From: Coprococcus sp.
Lineage (GTDB): Bacteria; Bacillota; Clostridia; Lachnospirales; Lachnospiraceae
NCBI GenBank assembly: GCA_017935345.1
Contig: JAGBHU010000040.1
Location: forward strand, 26,035 to 90,034
Reading direction: 5' to 3'
Length of the DNA stretch: 64,000 bases
Shown here: positions 18,428 to 27,738 of the stretch, in pieces
How the letters are laid out: each line of letters starts with the position of its first letter
Numbering within the stretch: the first letter of the stretch is position 1
Position numbers and translations under genes: made by a program
The notes under the pieces: model-generated
Told to the model about the DNA's origin: nothing
The model's database searches: none
Seen by the model: only the letters and a program-made list of their open reading frames with translations

Positions 18428-20047
18428 ATGGCTTCTTCAGCAAAAAATAAACAAGACAAAAAGCAAATGAAAAAAAGACAGAAGATAAATTACGAAGACC
18501 AGATAATCATGTGGATTACGTCTTTATTTTTGATATATATGTTTGTGGTATATCCGCTATTGATGCATAACAGATACTTTGATATAACCGTTACAAAGTA
18601 TCTGTTATTTAAAATAGGCGTTATTTGTTACAGTATATTATTTATATTGGCTGTATTGATGAAATATCTGAACAGGCTGTCTTATGATAACGGTCATATC
18701 AGACAGAATACGGATGACGTCTTTGCTACAGACGGCAGGAAGCTTTTGGCTGTCAGGGCAGTAGATATTTTTATGATATTGTTTTTGATTTCCGGATTTA
18801 TGGCATGGCTTATGGCGGAAGATAAGAACAGTGCATTTACGGGGGAAACAGGAAGAAGATGCGGCCTTCAGTTTATGATACTTTCTTTTATTATGTATGT
18901 CTGTCTGGCATATGGTTATCAGCTGAAGGCATTTATTATGCCTGTATTTGCAGTAATATCATCAACTGCATATATTATCGGCATCCTACAGCATTTAGGT
19001 TTTAATCCGTTTCAGTTCCTGGATGGAGTCAATAAGAGCCGGAGGGATATGTTTATTTCCACCTTTGGCAATATCAATACATTTGCCAGCTTTGTATGCA
19101 TCGGAACGGCACTTTGCATGGGGCTGTTTATTTTTGAGGGGGTATCTTTTCTAAAATGTAAAAGTGCAGAAAAAATATTATATGGAATTACGGTATTTTT
19201 CAGTGGCGGAACATTCATTGCGGCAAATAGTGACAGTGTTTATGCAGGCTGCGGATTTGCAGTGGTGGTGTTACTGTTTATGGCTATCGCAAAGAAAAGG
19301 CTGGCTGCTTATTTGGAGGCTTTATTGTTGCTACTGTCAGGATATATATCGATGGCATGGATCATCCGCATAAGCGGGAGAGGACTTGAAAAGATATCCG
19401 GTATGAGCAGGGCGGCAGAGCATATAGGCACGTTAGCTGTCATTGTGGTTGTTCTTGTGGCTGCATTGGTATTATGTAAACTTGCTCAAACGAATGGAAA
19501 GATAAATGTTCCGGTAAAGGTGCAGATGATTATCGCATCAGTTATCGTGGCAGTAGCTGTTATATTGGTCATTGGTGTGGGGGTTAGCCGGAACTGGAAT
19601 ATATTTACGTTTAATGACCATTGGGGAACGAACAGAGGTTATGTTTGGAGCAGACTTGTACGGTTATATAAGGATTTTCCGCTTGGTAATAAGCTGTTTG
19701 GATTTGGAAATGAATCTGTAAAGGCACTTATGGTATCTAATTATTATGATGAAATGATGGAGATTACAGGTGTAGTATATGATAATGCTCATAATGAGTA
19801 TTTGCAGTATCTCGTGACTATGGGAATATTCGGCGTGCTGTCATATCTGGGTGCAATTATAAGTACAATTTTCTGTGGTATGAAATATGGAAGAAAACAG
19901 CCTGTTTTGTATGCGTTTGTGGCAGCAATTTGTGCATATTGTGCACAGGCGGCATTTAACCTGAACCAGTCCATAACGACGCCGTATGTATTTCTGTTTA
20001 TCGGATTGATTGTGGGCATTTCAAGAGAGTGTGAAGGGAATAGGTGA
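18428..20047 (+). CDS. O-antigen ligase/polymerase-like membrane protein
   Basis: The 539-residue protein has a very basic, Lys-rich N-terminus (about 1-25) and roughly a dozen membrane helices. A large extracellular loop lies around residues 395-455 and carries the family signature AHNEYLQYLVTMGIFG, typical of the Wzy/WaaL glycan ligase superfamily. In a Gram-positive such proteins polymerise or transfer surface polysaccharide or attach glycans to teichoic acid or protein. No other glycan genes flank it, so the substrate cannot be guessed. RBS CGGGAG, with the start 12 bases after the preceding stop. Confidence 0.82.
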   Translation: MASSAKNKQDKKQMKKRQKINYEDQIIMWITSLFLIYMFVVYPLLMHNRYFDITVTKYLLFKIGVICYSILFILAVLMKYLNRLSYDNGHIRQNTDDVFATDGRKLLAVRAVDIFMILFLISGFMAWLMAEDKNSAFTGETGRRCGLQFMILSFIMYVCLAYGYQLKAFIMPVFAVISSTAYIIGILQHLGFNPFQFLDGVNKSRRDMFISTFGNINTFASFVCIGTALCMGLFIFEGVSFLKCKSAEKILYGITVFFSGGTFIAANSDSVYAGCGFAVVVLLFMAIAKKRLAAYLEALLLLLSGYISMAWIIRISGRGLEKISGMSRAAEHIGTLAVIVVVLVAALVLCKLAQTNGKINVPVKVQMIIASVIVAVAVILVIGVGVSRNWNIFTFNDHWGTNRGYVWSRLVRLYKDFPLGNKLFGFGNESVKALMVSNYYDEMMEITGVVYDNAHNEYLQYLVTMGIFGVLSYLGAIISTIFCGMKYGRKQPVLYAFVAAICAYCAQAAFNLNQSITTPYVFLFIGLIVGISRECEGNR

Positions 20048-20071
20048 AGCAGATAACTGCCATATCGTATT

Positions 20072-20093
20072 TATTGTTTTACGAACCGCTTGC
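20072..20093. repeat. Fragment related to the MITE-like element at 27557
   Basis: Twenty-two bases, beginning TATTGTTTTACG and ending AACCGCTTGC, are identical to 27576-27597. The matching inverted arm is absent here, so this looks like a half or decayed copy. Confidence 0.65.
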
Positions 20094-20145
20094 AAAAATA
20101 GATTTTCGGGTGCAAAAATAGATTTGTCAGGTGCAAAAATAGATT
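20091..20145. repeat. Three phased direct repeats upstream of tyrS
   Basis: The 14-mer TGCAAAAATAGATT occurs exactly three times, at 20091, 20111 and 20132, with start-to-start distances of 20 and 21 bases (two helical turns). The rest of the 238-base gap between 20048 and 20285 shows no gene and no T-box. Confidence 0.8.
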
Positions 20146-20285
20146 AATGTTGTCAAATAGTAACATGGAATGGTATAATGAACTGGTTTTATGCATGAAT
20201 ATATTGTATTTTGGGTACAAACAGGTCATCACTTCTGTGTGGATGACGGATGTATAGAATGATTGAATGTAGGAGGAATGAAAAA

Positions 20286-21506
20286 ATGCAGATTTACGAG
20301 GAGTTGGTAGCGAGAGGTCTTATAGCCCAGACTACGGATGAAGAAGAAATAAGAGAATTGATTAATAACGGTAAAGCCGTTTTCTATATAGGATTTGATC
20401 CAACAGCAGACAGCCTTCATGTAGGACACTTTATGGCACTATGTCTTATGAAGAGACTTCAGATGGCGGGTAATAAGCCTATTGCCCTTCTTGGCGGCGG
20501 TACCGGCATGATAGGTGATCCGTCAGGCAGAACCGATATGAGACAGATGATGACAAAGGAAACGATTGAGCATAATATAGAGTGCTTTAAGAAGCAGATG
20601 AGCAGATTTATAGATTTCTCTGATGGAAAAGCGTTGATGGTTAATAATGCTGACTGGCTTCTTGACCTTAACTATGTAGATTTGCTTCGTGAGGTTGGCG
20701 CATGCTTTTCCGTCAATAACATGCTTCGTGCAGAGTGTTACAAGCAGCGTATGGAGAAGGGCTTAAGCTTCCTTGAATTCAACTACATGATTATGCAAAG
20801 CTATGATTTCTATGCATTATACCAGAAGTACGGCTGTAATATGCAGTTTGGTGGTGACGACCAGTGGAGCAATATGCTGGGCGGTACTGAGCTGATTAGA
20901 AGAAAGCTGGGCAAGGATGCATATGCCATGACGATTACACTTCTTCTGAACTCAGAGGGTAAGAAGATGGGTAAGACACAGAAGGGTGCTGTATGGCTTG
21001 ACCCTAACAAGACATCACCGTTTGAGTTCTATCAATACTGGAGAAATGTTGCAGATGCAGATGTTCTCAAATGTATCAGAATGTTGACCTTCCTTCCGCT
21101 TGAGGAAATAGACAAGATGGATAGTTGGGAAGGCAGCCAGTTAAATCAGGCAAAGGAAATTCTTGCGTATGAGCTGACAAAGCTTGTTCATGGAGAAGAA
21201 GAAGCTGCTAAGGCTCAGGAAAGTGCAAGAGCGTTATTTTCAAAAGGCGTCGCAGCAGATATGCCATCAGTAACACTTGCCACAGAGGACTTTAAGGATG
21301 GGGCGATTGACATTGTTTCTGTTCTTGTAAAATCAGGTCTTGTTACTTCAAGAAATGAAGGAAGAAGAGCTGTAGAGCAGGGCGGTGTTGCCGTAGACGG
21401 CGAGAAAGTAACGGATATAGCTGTTACAATTCCTGAGGAGAAGTTTGACGGAGAAGGAATCGTGGTAAGACGAGGTAAGAAGAATTTTAGGAAGGTTAGT
21501 AAATAG
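20286..21506 (+). CDS. tyrS: Tyrosyl-tRNA synthetase
   Basis: ATG 20286 is chosen over the in-frame ATG at 20250 because GTAGGAGG lies directly before it and the family start MQIYEEL follows. The 406-residue enzyme has the class I nucleotide-binding motif ([10 protein letters not shown]), the Tyr-binding QSYDFY and GGDDQWSN segments, and the KMSKS-equivalent KKMGKT. A C-terminal S4 RNA-binding domain (about 340-405, [14 protein letters not shown]) completes it. It charges tRNA-Tyr in the cytoplasm. No T-box leader consensus was found upstream, unlike in many Firmicute tyrS genes. Confidence 0.96.
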   Translation: MQIYEELVARGLIAQTTDEEEIRELINNGKAVFYIGFDPTADSLHVGHFMALCLMKRLQMAGNKPIALLGGGTGMIGDPSGRTDMRQMMTKETIEHNIECFKKQMSRFIDFSDGKALMVNNADWLLDLNYVDLLREVGACFSVNNMLRAECYKQRMEKGLSFLEFNYMIMQSYDFYALYQKYGCNMQFGGDDQWSNMLGGTELIRRKLGKDAYAMTITLLLNSEGKKMGKTQKGAVWLDPNKTSPFEFYQYWRNVADADVLKCIRMLTFLPLEEIDKMDSWEGSQLNQAKEILAYELTKLVHGEEEAAKAQESARALFSKGVAADMPSVTLATEDFKDGAIDIVSVLVKSGLVTSRNEGRRAVEQGGVAVDGEKVTDIAVTIPEEKFDGEGIVVRRGKKNFRKVSK

Positions 21507-21514
21507 GAAAAGAG

Positions 21515-21545
21515 AGAGTCCCGGCGAATGCCGGGACTTTTCTAT
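21515..21545 (+). terminator. Terminator after tyrS
   Basis: A perfect 9-bp GC-rich stem, AGTCCCGGC-GAAT-GCCGGGACT, is followed by TTTTCT. It sits between convergent genes and may serve the reverse gene weakly as well. Confidence 0.95.
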
Positions 21546-21549
21546 TTAG

Positions 21550-21879
21550 TTACTGTTTGCTTTTGACATATACTTCCATAATATTATACATGATACGCTG
21601 GTCATCAGGGGGCAGGGAGACATATAATGAATTGAATTGTTCCTGCTGATAGCCATCGCTTTTCTGATAGCTGTCCTCTAATATATCCGTAAATGAACAA
21701 TCTAAATATTCAATTATATTTGCCAGCGTATCGAGACTGACTTTACAGATACCCCGTTCAAGCTGGCTGATAAAGCCGACAGACAGATTGAGGGCTTCAG
21801 CCATTTGTTCTTGAGTGACGTTTTTCATTTTTCTGTGCATTTTTATGCGTATTCCTATGGTTTTATAATTTAGTTTCAT
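21550..21879 (-). CDS. XRE-family helix-turn-helix regulator
   Basis: The 109-residue protein has a Cro/C1-type DNA-binding domain (about 6-65) with TQEQMAEALNLSVGFISQLERG as recognition region, followed by a short helical tail ending in YVKSKQ. It is preceded by AAAGGGA on the reverse strand. It is transcribed away from the solitary LytTR gene, with a 160-base AT-rich divergent gap, so it may control itself and that gene. Its targets are not identifiable. Confidence 0.88.
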   Translation of the reverse strand: MKLNYKTIGIRIKMHRKMKNVTQEQMAEALNLSVGFISQLERGICKVSLDTLANIIEYLDCSFTDILEDSYQKSDGYQQEQFNSLYVSLPPDDQRIMYNIMEVYVKSKQ

Positions 21880-22041
21880 AACATTATCCCTTTGCTTTTT
21901 AAATATTTTCTAATAAAATAGGGCAAAGAAACAGAAAGTAATGGTGTTAGTATTTGTATAAAATAACAATAATATTGCTAAAAACTGAAAATTATACTAA
22001 AATCATATCAAGGTGTTTTATAAAAGGAGAATTGTTTGCCA

Positions 22042-22416
22042 ATGATAAAGGAAAATTATGATATGAATGAGACGAAGAAGGAGAGAGAAAACGCATATAT
22101 CAAAGTAACGTACAGCAGGAAAATTACGGTTTTGGATTGCCTGGATATATTTATGATAAGAAAAGAAAACAGAATCACAAAATTTTATACGATACGTGGT
22201 ATATTTATGGAGTATAAGCCGCTTATAGAATTAGAAATGTTGCTTCCAAAATATTTTATACGATGTAATGCCAGCACAATTATAAATAAAAAATATATCA
22301 AATGCTATAATCATACAGAGCTTGTTATGGAAAACGGAGGGATATTGAGGATTGGCAGAAGTTTTAAAGCCAGAGTGCTTAGCAGTATTGAAGAAGATAA
22401 CAAGAAAAAATGGTAG
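22042..22416 (+). CDS. Solitary LytTR-type DNA-binding protein
   Basis: The protein of about 124 residues has no receiver domain. From about residue 20 to the end it matches the LytTR fold, with the characteristic late segment FIRCNASTIINKKYIKC followed by ENGGILRIGRSFKARV (normally F-x-R-x-H...N--I---- then the strand-turn binding element). ATG 22042 lies 11 bases after AGGAGA; TTG 22036 is an alternative, 5 bases after it. LytTR proteins bind direct repeats upstream of virulence, bacteriocin or cell-envelope genes. It is placed between an XRE regulator and an unknown small protein, suggesting a small control unit. Confidence 0.72.
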   Translation: MIKENYDMNETKKERENAYIKVTYSRKITVLDCLDIFMIRKENRITKFYTIRGIFMEYKPLIELEMLLPKYFIRCNASTIINKKYIKCYNHTELVMENGGILRIGRSFKARVLSSIEEDNKKKW

Positions 22417-22487
22417 GGTGCGGTTTTCGTTCAAAGCAGTCACCATTTCTCTGGTACAAACATAGCATAAAGAAAAAGAGGTTTTTT

Positions 22488-22961
22488 ATGGATTATACAA
22501 ATTTTGTACCGGTAGTAGGCACAATTATAAATATTTCAAGGGGAAATGACTGCTGCGGACAGATGATATCTCTGCGTACCGGCAATGGAATCGTGAATTT
22601 TGTCGTGAACCCGAATACGCTGGTAATTGGCAGCAGGCAGCTTAGAGTTGGCATGACGGTAGCAGCCTTTTATAATAACAATCTTCCGGTACCATTAATT
22701 TTTCCGCCGCAATATCAGGCGCAGATTATTACAGTGCTTGGTCGGAATGAGCAGATAATGCTGAATTTCTTTGATGAAAATTTGCGGGCAACAGATAATT
22801 CGTTGCAGTTAAATATTGCAGGAAGTACGGTTATAAAAACGGCAAATGGACAAAATGTGACATGTAATCTTGGAAATAAGAGCTTATTGGTGTATTACAC
22901 CAACACAACCAGAAGTATTCCGCCTCAGACTACGCCGAGGCAGGTAATCGTTTTATGTTAG
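22488..22961 (+). CDS. Unknown protein with two tandem beta-barrel-like repeats
   Basis: ATG 22488 follows AAAGAGG. The 157-residue product is not recognised. It is rich in Asn, Val, Ile and Thr, almost free of Lys, and has no signal peptide or membrane helix. It appears internally duplicated: the first half ends FYNNNLPVPLIFPPQYQAQI and the second ends YYTNTTRSIPPQTTPRQVIV. Both halves consist of alternating hydrophobic strands, which suggests two OB-like barrels. Two Cys (DCCG) sit in the first half and one is the last residue. It starts 71 bases after the LytTR gene and has its own terminator. Confidence 0.7.
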   Translation: MDYTNFVPVVGTIINISRGNDCCGQMISLRTGNGIVNFVVNPNTLVIGSRQLRVGMTVAAFYNNNLPVPLIFPPQYQAQIITVLGRNEQIMLNFFDENLRATDNSLQLNIAGSTVIKTANGQNVTCNLGNKSLLVYYTNTTRSIPPQTTPRQVIVLC

Positions 22962-22987
22962 CGCGCTAATGAAAATAGTGAAAAATG

Positions 22988-23018
22988 ACTATATTGTGAT
23001 TTCCAAATATAGTTTTAT
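22988..23018 (+). terminator. Probable terminator after the duplicated-domain protein
   Basis: An 8-bp stem ACTATATT-N10-AATATAGT is followed by TTTATTA. It lies 27 bases beyond the stop codon. Confidence 0.6.
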
Positions 23019-23107
23019 TATAAAAATGAAATAAATTTTAATTTTGGGGTTGATTTTTTAAATCAAAGGGAGTATTATACCTAACGAATAAATAATGTGA
23101 AGCGAAC

Positions 23108-23145
23108 AAAGGCGTTCTCGTGTACGAGAGCGCCTTTTCTTTATT
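23108..23145 (+). terminator. Second, GC-rich terminator before glnN
   Basis: A stem built from AAAGGCG and CGCCTTTT plus an inner TCTCGT/ACGAGA is followed by CTTTATTG. It gives strong insulation of the glutamine synthetase gene from the upstream island. The rest of the 302-base gap holds no gene. Confidence 0.85.
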
Positions 23146-23263
23146 GTTTTATTAGGAAACGTCATGTACATGGAATGAAAAATATTCTATAGAGAGGCGT
23201 TTTGAAATACATATACAGCTCACATTAATTGTAAAATTTATACATGAAAGGAAGTATAAGCTT

Positions 23264-25372
23264 ATGATGAACAAAATTTCAGCCGTATTTGGCTCACATG
23301 TATTTTCAGATCAGGATATGAGAGAACGTCTCCCTAAGGCAGTTTATAAGTCTTTAAGAGCTACGATTGATAGGGGAGCGCCGCTTGATACATCAATTGC
23401 TGATTCCGTTGCAGCAGCTATGAAAGAATGGGCTATGGAGCTTGGTGCTACACATTATACACATTGGTTCCAGCCACTTACGGAGACGACAGCAGAGAAG
23501 CATGATTCATTTGTCAGTACAGTTGGTGATGGAGGTGTTATTCTCCAGTTCACAGGTAAGGAGCTGATCAAGGCTGAGCCTGATGCGTCATCATTCCCAT
23601 CCGGTGGTCTTCGTGAGACCTGTTCAGCAAGAGGTTATACAGCTTGGGATTGTACCTCACCTGCATTTGTAAAAAATACGGCAGAGGGAACATGTATCTT
23701 ATGTATACCGGCAGCATTTACTTCATATACCGGCGAATCATTGGACTACAAGACACCGCTTCTTCGCTCGATGGATGCCATTAACAAAGAGGCATTAAAG
23801 GCATTAAAGCTTTTTGGAAATACAACAGCAACAAAGGTAACGGCTTCGGTTGGCCCTGAGCAGGAATACTTCCTGATTGACAAGGATAAATTTGCACAGA
23901 GAACGGACCTTAAGATGTGTGGACGTACACTATTTGGTTCTATGCCTCCGAAGGGTCAGGAGCTTGATGACCAGTATTTCGGTGCAATTAAAGATAAAAT
24001 TGCAGAATACATGACAGAGCTGAATGAGGAATTGTGGAAGTTCGGTATTCTTGCAAAAACACAGCATAATGAGGTTGCTCCTGCACAGCACGAGCTGGCA
24101 CCTATTTTCTCAACAACAAATGTTGCAACCGACCAGAATCATCTTGTTATGGCAACCATGAAGAAGGTTGCTGCAAAGCATAATCTTGAGTGCCTGCTTT
24201 ATGAGAAGCCATTTGCAGGTGTCAATGGTTCCGGTAAGCATAATAACTGGTCTATTTCAACAGATGACGGTGAGAATCTGATTGACCCGGGCAAGGAGCC
24301 TGAGAAAAACCTTCAGTTCCAGTTCTTCCTTGCAGCAGTTCTTGCGGCGGTTGACAGCAATGCAGAACTTCTCAGACTTTCTGCTTCTTCCGCAGGAAAT
24401 GACCACAGACTTGGAGCGAATGAAGCACCTCCTGCTATTATTTCAGCTTATTTGGGTGAGCAGCTTGAGGATATTGTGAATCAGATTATCGAAAAGGGTG
24501 AGGCAACTTCATCCCTGAAGGGTAAGAAATATGTATCAGGTGCAAGCACGCTGCCTACATTTACAATGGATGCTACAGATAGAAACAGAACATCACCATT
24601 TGCATTTACCGGAAATAAATTCGAGTTCAGAATGGTTGGTTCAACACAGTCGATTGCATTCCCGATGATGGTATTGAATACGATTGTGGCTGACCAGCTT
24701 AAGAAGATGACAGCAGAGCTTGAGGGTGCAGAGGACTTCGAGGCAGCAGTTAAGACGATGGTAAGAGATTTACTTACAAAGCATCAGAGAGTTATCTTCA
24801 ATGGAAACGGTTACTCACAGGAATGGGTTGAGGAAGCCGCAAGACGTGGCCTTCCAAATATCAAGTGTATGGTTGATGCCGTTCCATATCTTGCAACCGA
24901 TAAAAATGTTGAAATCTTTGAGGGACTTGGTGTTATGAATCGGGCAGAGCTTCAGGCAAGAGCTGATGTAATGCTTGAGAACTACGGTAAGAAGCTCAAT
25001 ATCGAAGCACTTACGATGATAGAGATGTCAAATGAGGAGATTATTCCTGCAGTTATGTCATATCAGGCTGAGCTGGCAAAGGGTGCATCAGAGATAAAGG
25101 CACTTGGTATTGAACCAACCGTTCAGGTATCGCTTCTGAATACAATTTCAGAGAAGCTTTCAGAGCTTAAGAAGGCTACGGTTACTCTTGAAGAGCTGGT
25201 AGCAAAGGCTGCTGATTGTGAGGATGACGTACAGAAATGGGCTAAATATTATCATGATGTTGTATTTGCCGCATTTGATGCGGTAAGAAAGCCTGCTGAT
25301 GAGCTTGAGACACTTCTTCCAAAGGGAGCTTGGCCATTCCCAACATACGAGCAGCTCTTATTTGAGCAGTAA
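23264..25372 (+). CDS. glnN: Glutamine synthetase type III
   Basis: The 702-residue enzyme is of the large GSIII class found in Bacteroidetes, cyanobacteria and Clostridia, about 1.5 times the size of GlnA. Landmarks are FPSGGLRETCSARGYTAWD near the N-terminus, the catalytic stretch GPEQEYFLID, QHNEVAPAQHELAPIF, FAGVNGSGKHNNWS and RTSPFAFTGNKFEFRMVGS, which carry the metal, ammonium and ATP ligands. It makes glutamine from glutamate and ammonia in the cytoplasm. AAAGGAAG precedes the ATG. Flanking terminators imply a single-gene transcript, and codon use looks biased towards high expression (many CTT, GGT and AAG codons). Confidence 0.97.
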   Translation: MMNKISAVFGSHVFSDQDMRERLPKAVYKSLRATIDRGAPLDTSIADSVAAAMKEWAMELGATHYTHWFQPLTETTAEKHDSFVSTVGDGGVILQFTGKELIKAEPDASSFPSGGLRETCSARGYTAWDCTSPAFVKNTAEGTCILCIPAAFTSYTGESLDYKTPLLRSMDAINKEALKALKLFGNTTATKVTASVGPEQEYFLIDKDKFAQRTDLKMCGRTLFGSMPPKGQELDDQYFGAIKDKIAEYMTELNEELWKFGILAKTQHNEVAPAQHELAPIFSTTNVATDQNHLVMATMKKVAAKHNLECLLYEKPFAGVNGSGKHNNWSISTDDGENLIDPGKEPEKNLQFQFFLAAVLAAVDSNAELLRLSASSAGNDHRLGANEAPPAIISAYLGEQLEDIVNQIIEKGEATSSLKGKKYVSGASTLPTFTMDATDRNRTSPFAFTGNKFEFRMVGSTQSIAFPMMVLNTIVADQLKKMTAELEGAEDFEAAVKTMVRDLLTKHQRVIFNGNGYSQEWVEEAARRGLPNIKCMVDAVPYLATDKNVEIFEGLGVMNRAELQARADVMLENYGKKLNIEALTMIEMSNEEIIPAVMSYQAELAKGASEIKALGIEPTVQVSLLNTISEKLSELKKATVTLEELVAKAADCEDDVQKWAKYYHDVVFAAFDAVRKPADELETLLPKGAWPFPTYEQLLFEQ

Positions 25373-25399
25373 AAATATATCAATCCTAAGTAAAACAAG

Positions 25400-25445
25400 G
25401 CATCCTGTCTTTACATCAGTAGAGGCAGGGTGCTTTTCTTTCGTC
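25400..25445 (+). terminator. Terminator after glnN
   Basis: An 11-bp stem (25400-25410 with 25423-25433, two G-U pairs) is followed by TTTTCTTTC. Confidence 0.8.
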
Positions 25446-25567
25446 GATGCTTTAATGATTTGAAAATGTGTGCTATAATGTCCGCGAAGGCAATGAAGCA
25501 TACGGAATCGTGTCGTGTAAAAGGGTATATGCTGCATGGTTGACATAATATAAAGTGAGGTACTTAT

Positions 25568-27544
25568 TTGAAGAATTTATACATAGCAGAGAAACCCAGC
25601 GTTGCCAGACAATTTGCAGATGTGCTGGGCGTAAAGGGAAATGCAGGTGCAGGATATCTGGAATCTGAAGATTCCATTGTAACATGGTGCGTAGGTCATT
25701 TGATTACAATGAGCTATCCTGATGCATATGATGAGAAGCTGAAGAAATGGGATTTGGCAACGATACCTTTTATTCCGAATGAATATAGGTATGAGGTTAT
25801 TCCGGGGGTAGAAAAGCAATATAAGATAGTAGCAGGACTTTTGAACAGGCAGGATGTAGGCTGTATCTATGTCTGCACCGATTCGGGGCGTGAAGGAGAA
25901 TATATATACAGGCTCGTGGATAAAATGGCACAGGTATCAGGCAAGGAAAAGAAGCGTGTCTGGATTGATTCCCAGACGGAAGAGGAGATTCTTCGTGGTA
26001 TCAGGGAGGCAAAACCGCTTGAAGAATATGATTCATTAAGTGATGCTGCATACCTTAGAGCCCAGGAGGATTATCTTATGGGAATTAATTTCTCAAGAGC
26101 ATTGTCTCTTAAGTACAGCTATGTTGTGCGTGGATATCTGAATCTGGACAAATGCGTGATAGCCGTTGGTCGTGTTATGACCTGCGTATTAGGGATTATT
26201 GTAAAGAGAGAGCGGGAGATAAGGGAGTTTGTAAAGACACCATTTTATAGAGTCGTAGCCTCCGTCGGTGCAGAGGGAAATACCTTTGATGCCGAATGGA
26301 AGGCGGCAGATGGCAGTAAATATTTCAATTCACCGTTACTTTATAAGGAAAACGGATTTAAAGAGAAAAAGGATGCCGAAGAACTGGCAGCATTTTTATC
26401 GGATGGTGATAAAAAAGCAGAGGTATTTGCCATAGAGCGTAAGAAGGAGAAAAAAGCCCCGCCTATGCTGTATAATCTTGCAGAGCTTCAGAACGATTGC
26501 TCGTCACTATTTAAGATAAGTCCATCCGATACGCTTAAAATCGTTCAGGAGTTGTATGAAAAGAAGCTTGTTACATATCCCAGAACGGATGCGAGGGTTC
26601 TTTCTACAGCAGTTGCCAAGGAAATTTACAAGAATATAAGCGGACTAAAAAAATACGGCAAGCTGGCAGGCTTTGCAGATGAGGTGCTTGCATCAGGTAC
26701 TTATAAAAGTATAGCGAAAACCAAGTATGTAAATGATAAACAGATAACAGACCACTATGCCATTATACCGACGGGTCAGGGCTTTGGTGCATTAGGCGGT
26801 TTGTCTGAAATAGCGGCAAAGGTATACGAGATTATTTGCAGGAGATTTCTTAGTATCTTTTATCCTGCTGCCGAATATCAAAAGACAGCCATGACGCTTG
26901 CCATGAAGGGTGAGAAGCTCTTTGCAAACTTTAAATATCTGCTTGCCGAGGGGTATCAGAAGGTGGCAAATAACAGCTTTGGCAAGAAGAAGGATGAAGA
27001 AAAGTATTCGGCGGAATTGATAGCATACATCAGTAAGATTAAGAAAGGGAATATACTGGATATCAGCGGTATTGATATTAAGGAGGGTGAGACAACACCT
27101 CCAAAACGGTATAATTCAGGTTCGCTTATTCTGACAATGGAAAATGCAGGACAGTTTATAGAGGATGAGGAGCTTCGTGCCCAGATAAAGGGTGCAGGTA
27201 TCGGGACAAGTGCTACGCGAGACGGGATTATCACGAAGCTTGTAAACAATAAATATATATCCTTAAATAAGAAAACGCAGATTGTTACACCGACCTTTTT
27301 GGGTGAAATCATATACGATATTGTGTATTACTCAATTAACGGACTGTTACGTGCTGACCTTACGGCAAGCTGGGAGAAAGGTCTTGAGGGCGTGGCAAAC
27401 GGAACCATATCAAAAGAGGAATATACGGACAAGATGACAAATTTTGTTACAAAGTATACCAATATGGTAAAGGGAATCAGCAATCAGAATCATATAACAT
27501 ATATATTTGATAAAACGAAGGCATACTATAAAAAGGGGAAATAG
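25568..27544 (+). CDS. topB: DNA topoisomerase III (type IA)
   Basis: The 658-residue protein starts at TTG with AAGTGAGGT upstream. The TOPRIM domain is complete: KNLYIAEKPSVARQFADVL, then VCTDSGREGE with the acidic metal ligands. The catalytic Tyr is in LVTYPRTDAR, and the later TOPIA motifs include KGAGIGTSATRDGI. It lacks C-terminal zinc fingers, as TopB-type enzymes do. It resolves single-stranded links between DNA molecules. The leader between 25446 and 25567 has a promoter-like GCTATAATG followed by a CGCGAAGGCAATGA segment also found upstream of the 9313 gene. A MITE-like element starts 12 bases after its stop. Confidence 0.93.
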   Translation: MKNLYIAEKPSVARQFADVLGVKGNAGAGYLESEDSIVTWCVGHLITMSYPDAYDEKLKKWDLATIPFIPNEYRYEVIPGVEKQYKIVAGLLNRQDVGCIYVCTDSGREGEYIYRLVDKMAQVSGKEKKRVWIDSQTEEEILRGIREAKPLEEYDSLSDAAYLRAQEDYLMGINFSRALSLKYSYVVRGYLNLDKCVIAVGRVMTCVLGIIVKREREIREFVKTPFYRVVASVGAEGNTFDAEWKAADGSKYFNSPLLYKENGFKEKKDAEELAAFLSDGDKKAEVFAIERKKEKKAPPMLYNLAELQNDCSSLFKISPSDTLKIVQELYEKKLVTYPRTDARVLSTAVAKEIYKNISGLKKYGKLAGFADEVLASGTYKSIAKTKYVNDKQITDHYAIIPTGQGFGALGGLSEIAAKVYEIICRRFLSIFYPAAEYQKTAMTLAMKGEKLFANFKYLLAEGYQKVANNSFGKKKDEEKYSAELIAYISKIKKGNILDISGIDIKEGETTPPKRYNSGSLILTMENAGQFIEDEELRAQIKGAGIGTSATRDGIITKLVNNKYISLNKKTQIVTPTFLGEIIYDIVYYSINGLLRADLTASWEKGLEGVANGTISKEEYTDKMTNFVTKYTNMVKGISNQNHITYIFDKTKAYYKKGK

Positions 27545-27556
27545 TAGTAGTCGTTC

Positions 27557-27692
27557 GGTATCTGCTATTTTCATATATTGTTTTACGAACCGCTTGCGCT
27601 TTGTAAAATACGTAGTGGTACTAAACTCGTTCCTTGTTAAGTACCAACGTATTTTAATATTCTTCAAACAATATATAGAAATAGCAGATACC
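27557..27692. mobile_element. MITE-like 136-bp inverted-repeat element
   Basis: Terminal arms of 27 bases (27557-27583 and 27666-27692; outermost GGTATCTGCTATTT) match at 25 positions. A second nested pair lies inside: AAAATACGT with ACGTATTTT, and TGGTAC with GTACCA. The element has no reading frame of note and almost fills the 194-base gap between topB and the next gene. A 22-base piece recurs at 20072. A clear target duplication is not visible. It could be a miniature transposon or a structured RNA. Confidence 0.65.
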
Positions 27693-27738
27693 TAGTGACT
27701 GGTTTGAACATTATAAAACATATAAAGGAGAGCATATT

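Noticed and set aside
20091..20145. CRISPR array
   Set aside because: Three 14-base repeats with 6-7 base spacers are far too short, and no cas genes are present.
20048..20285. T-box riboswitch before tyrS
   Set aside because: No T-box consensus (GGTGGTACCGCG-like) or antiterminator structure was found; only repeats are present.
25446..25567. Small protein gene between glnN and topB
   Set aside because: No start with ribosome site and open frame was found; the stretch is promoter plus repeat fragment.
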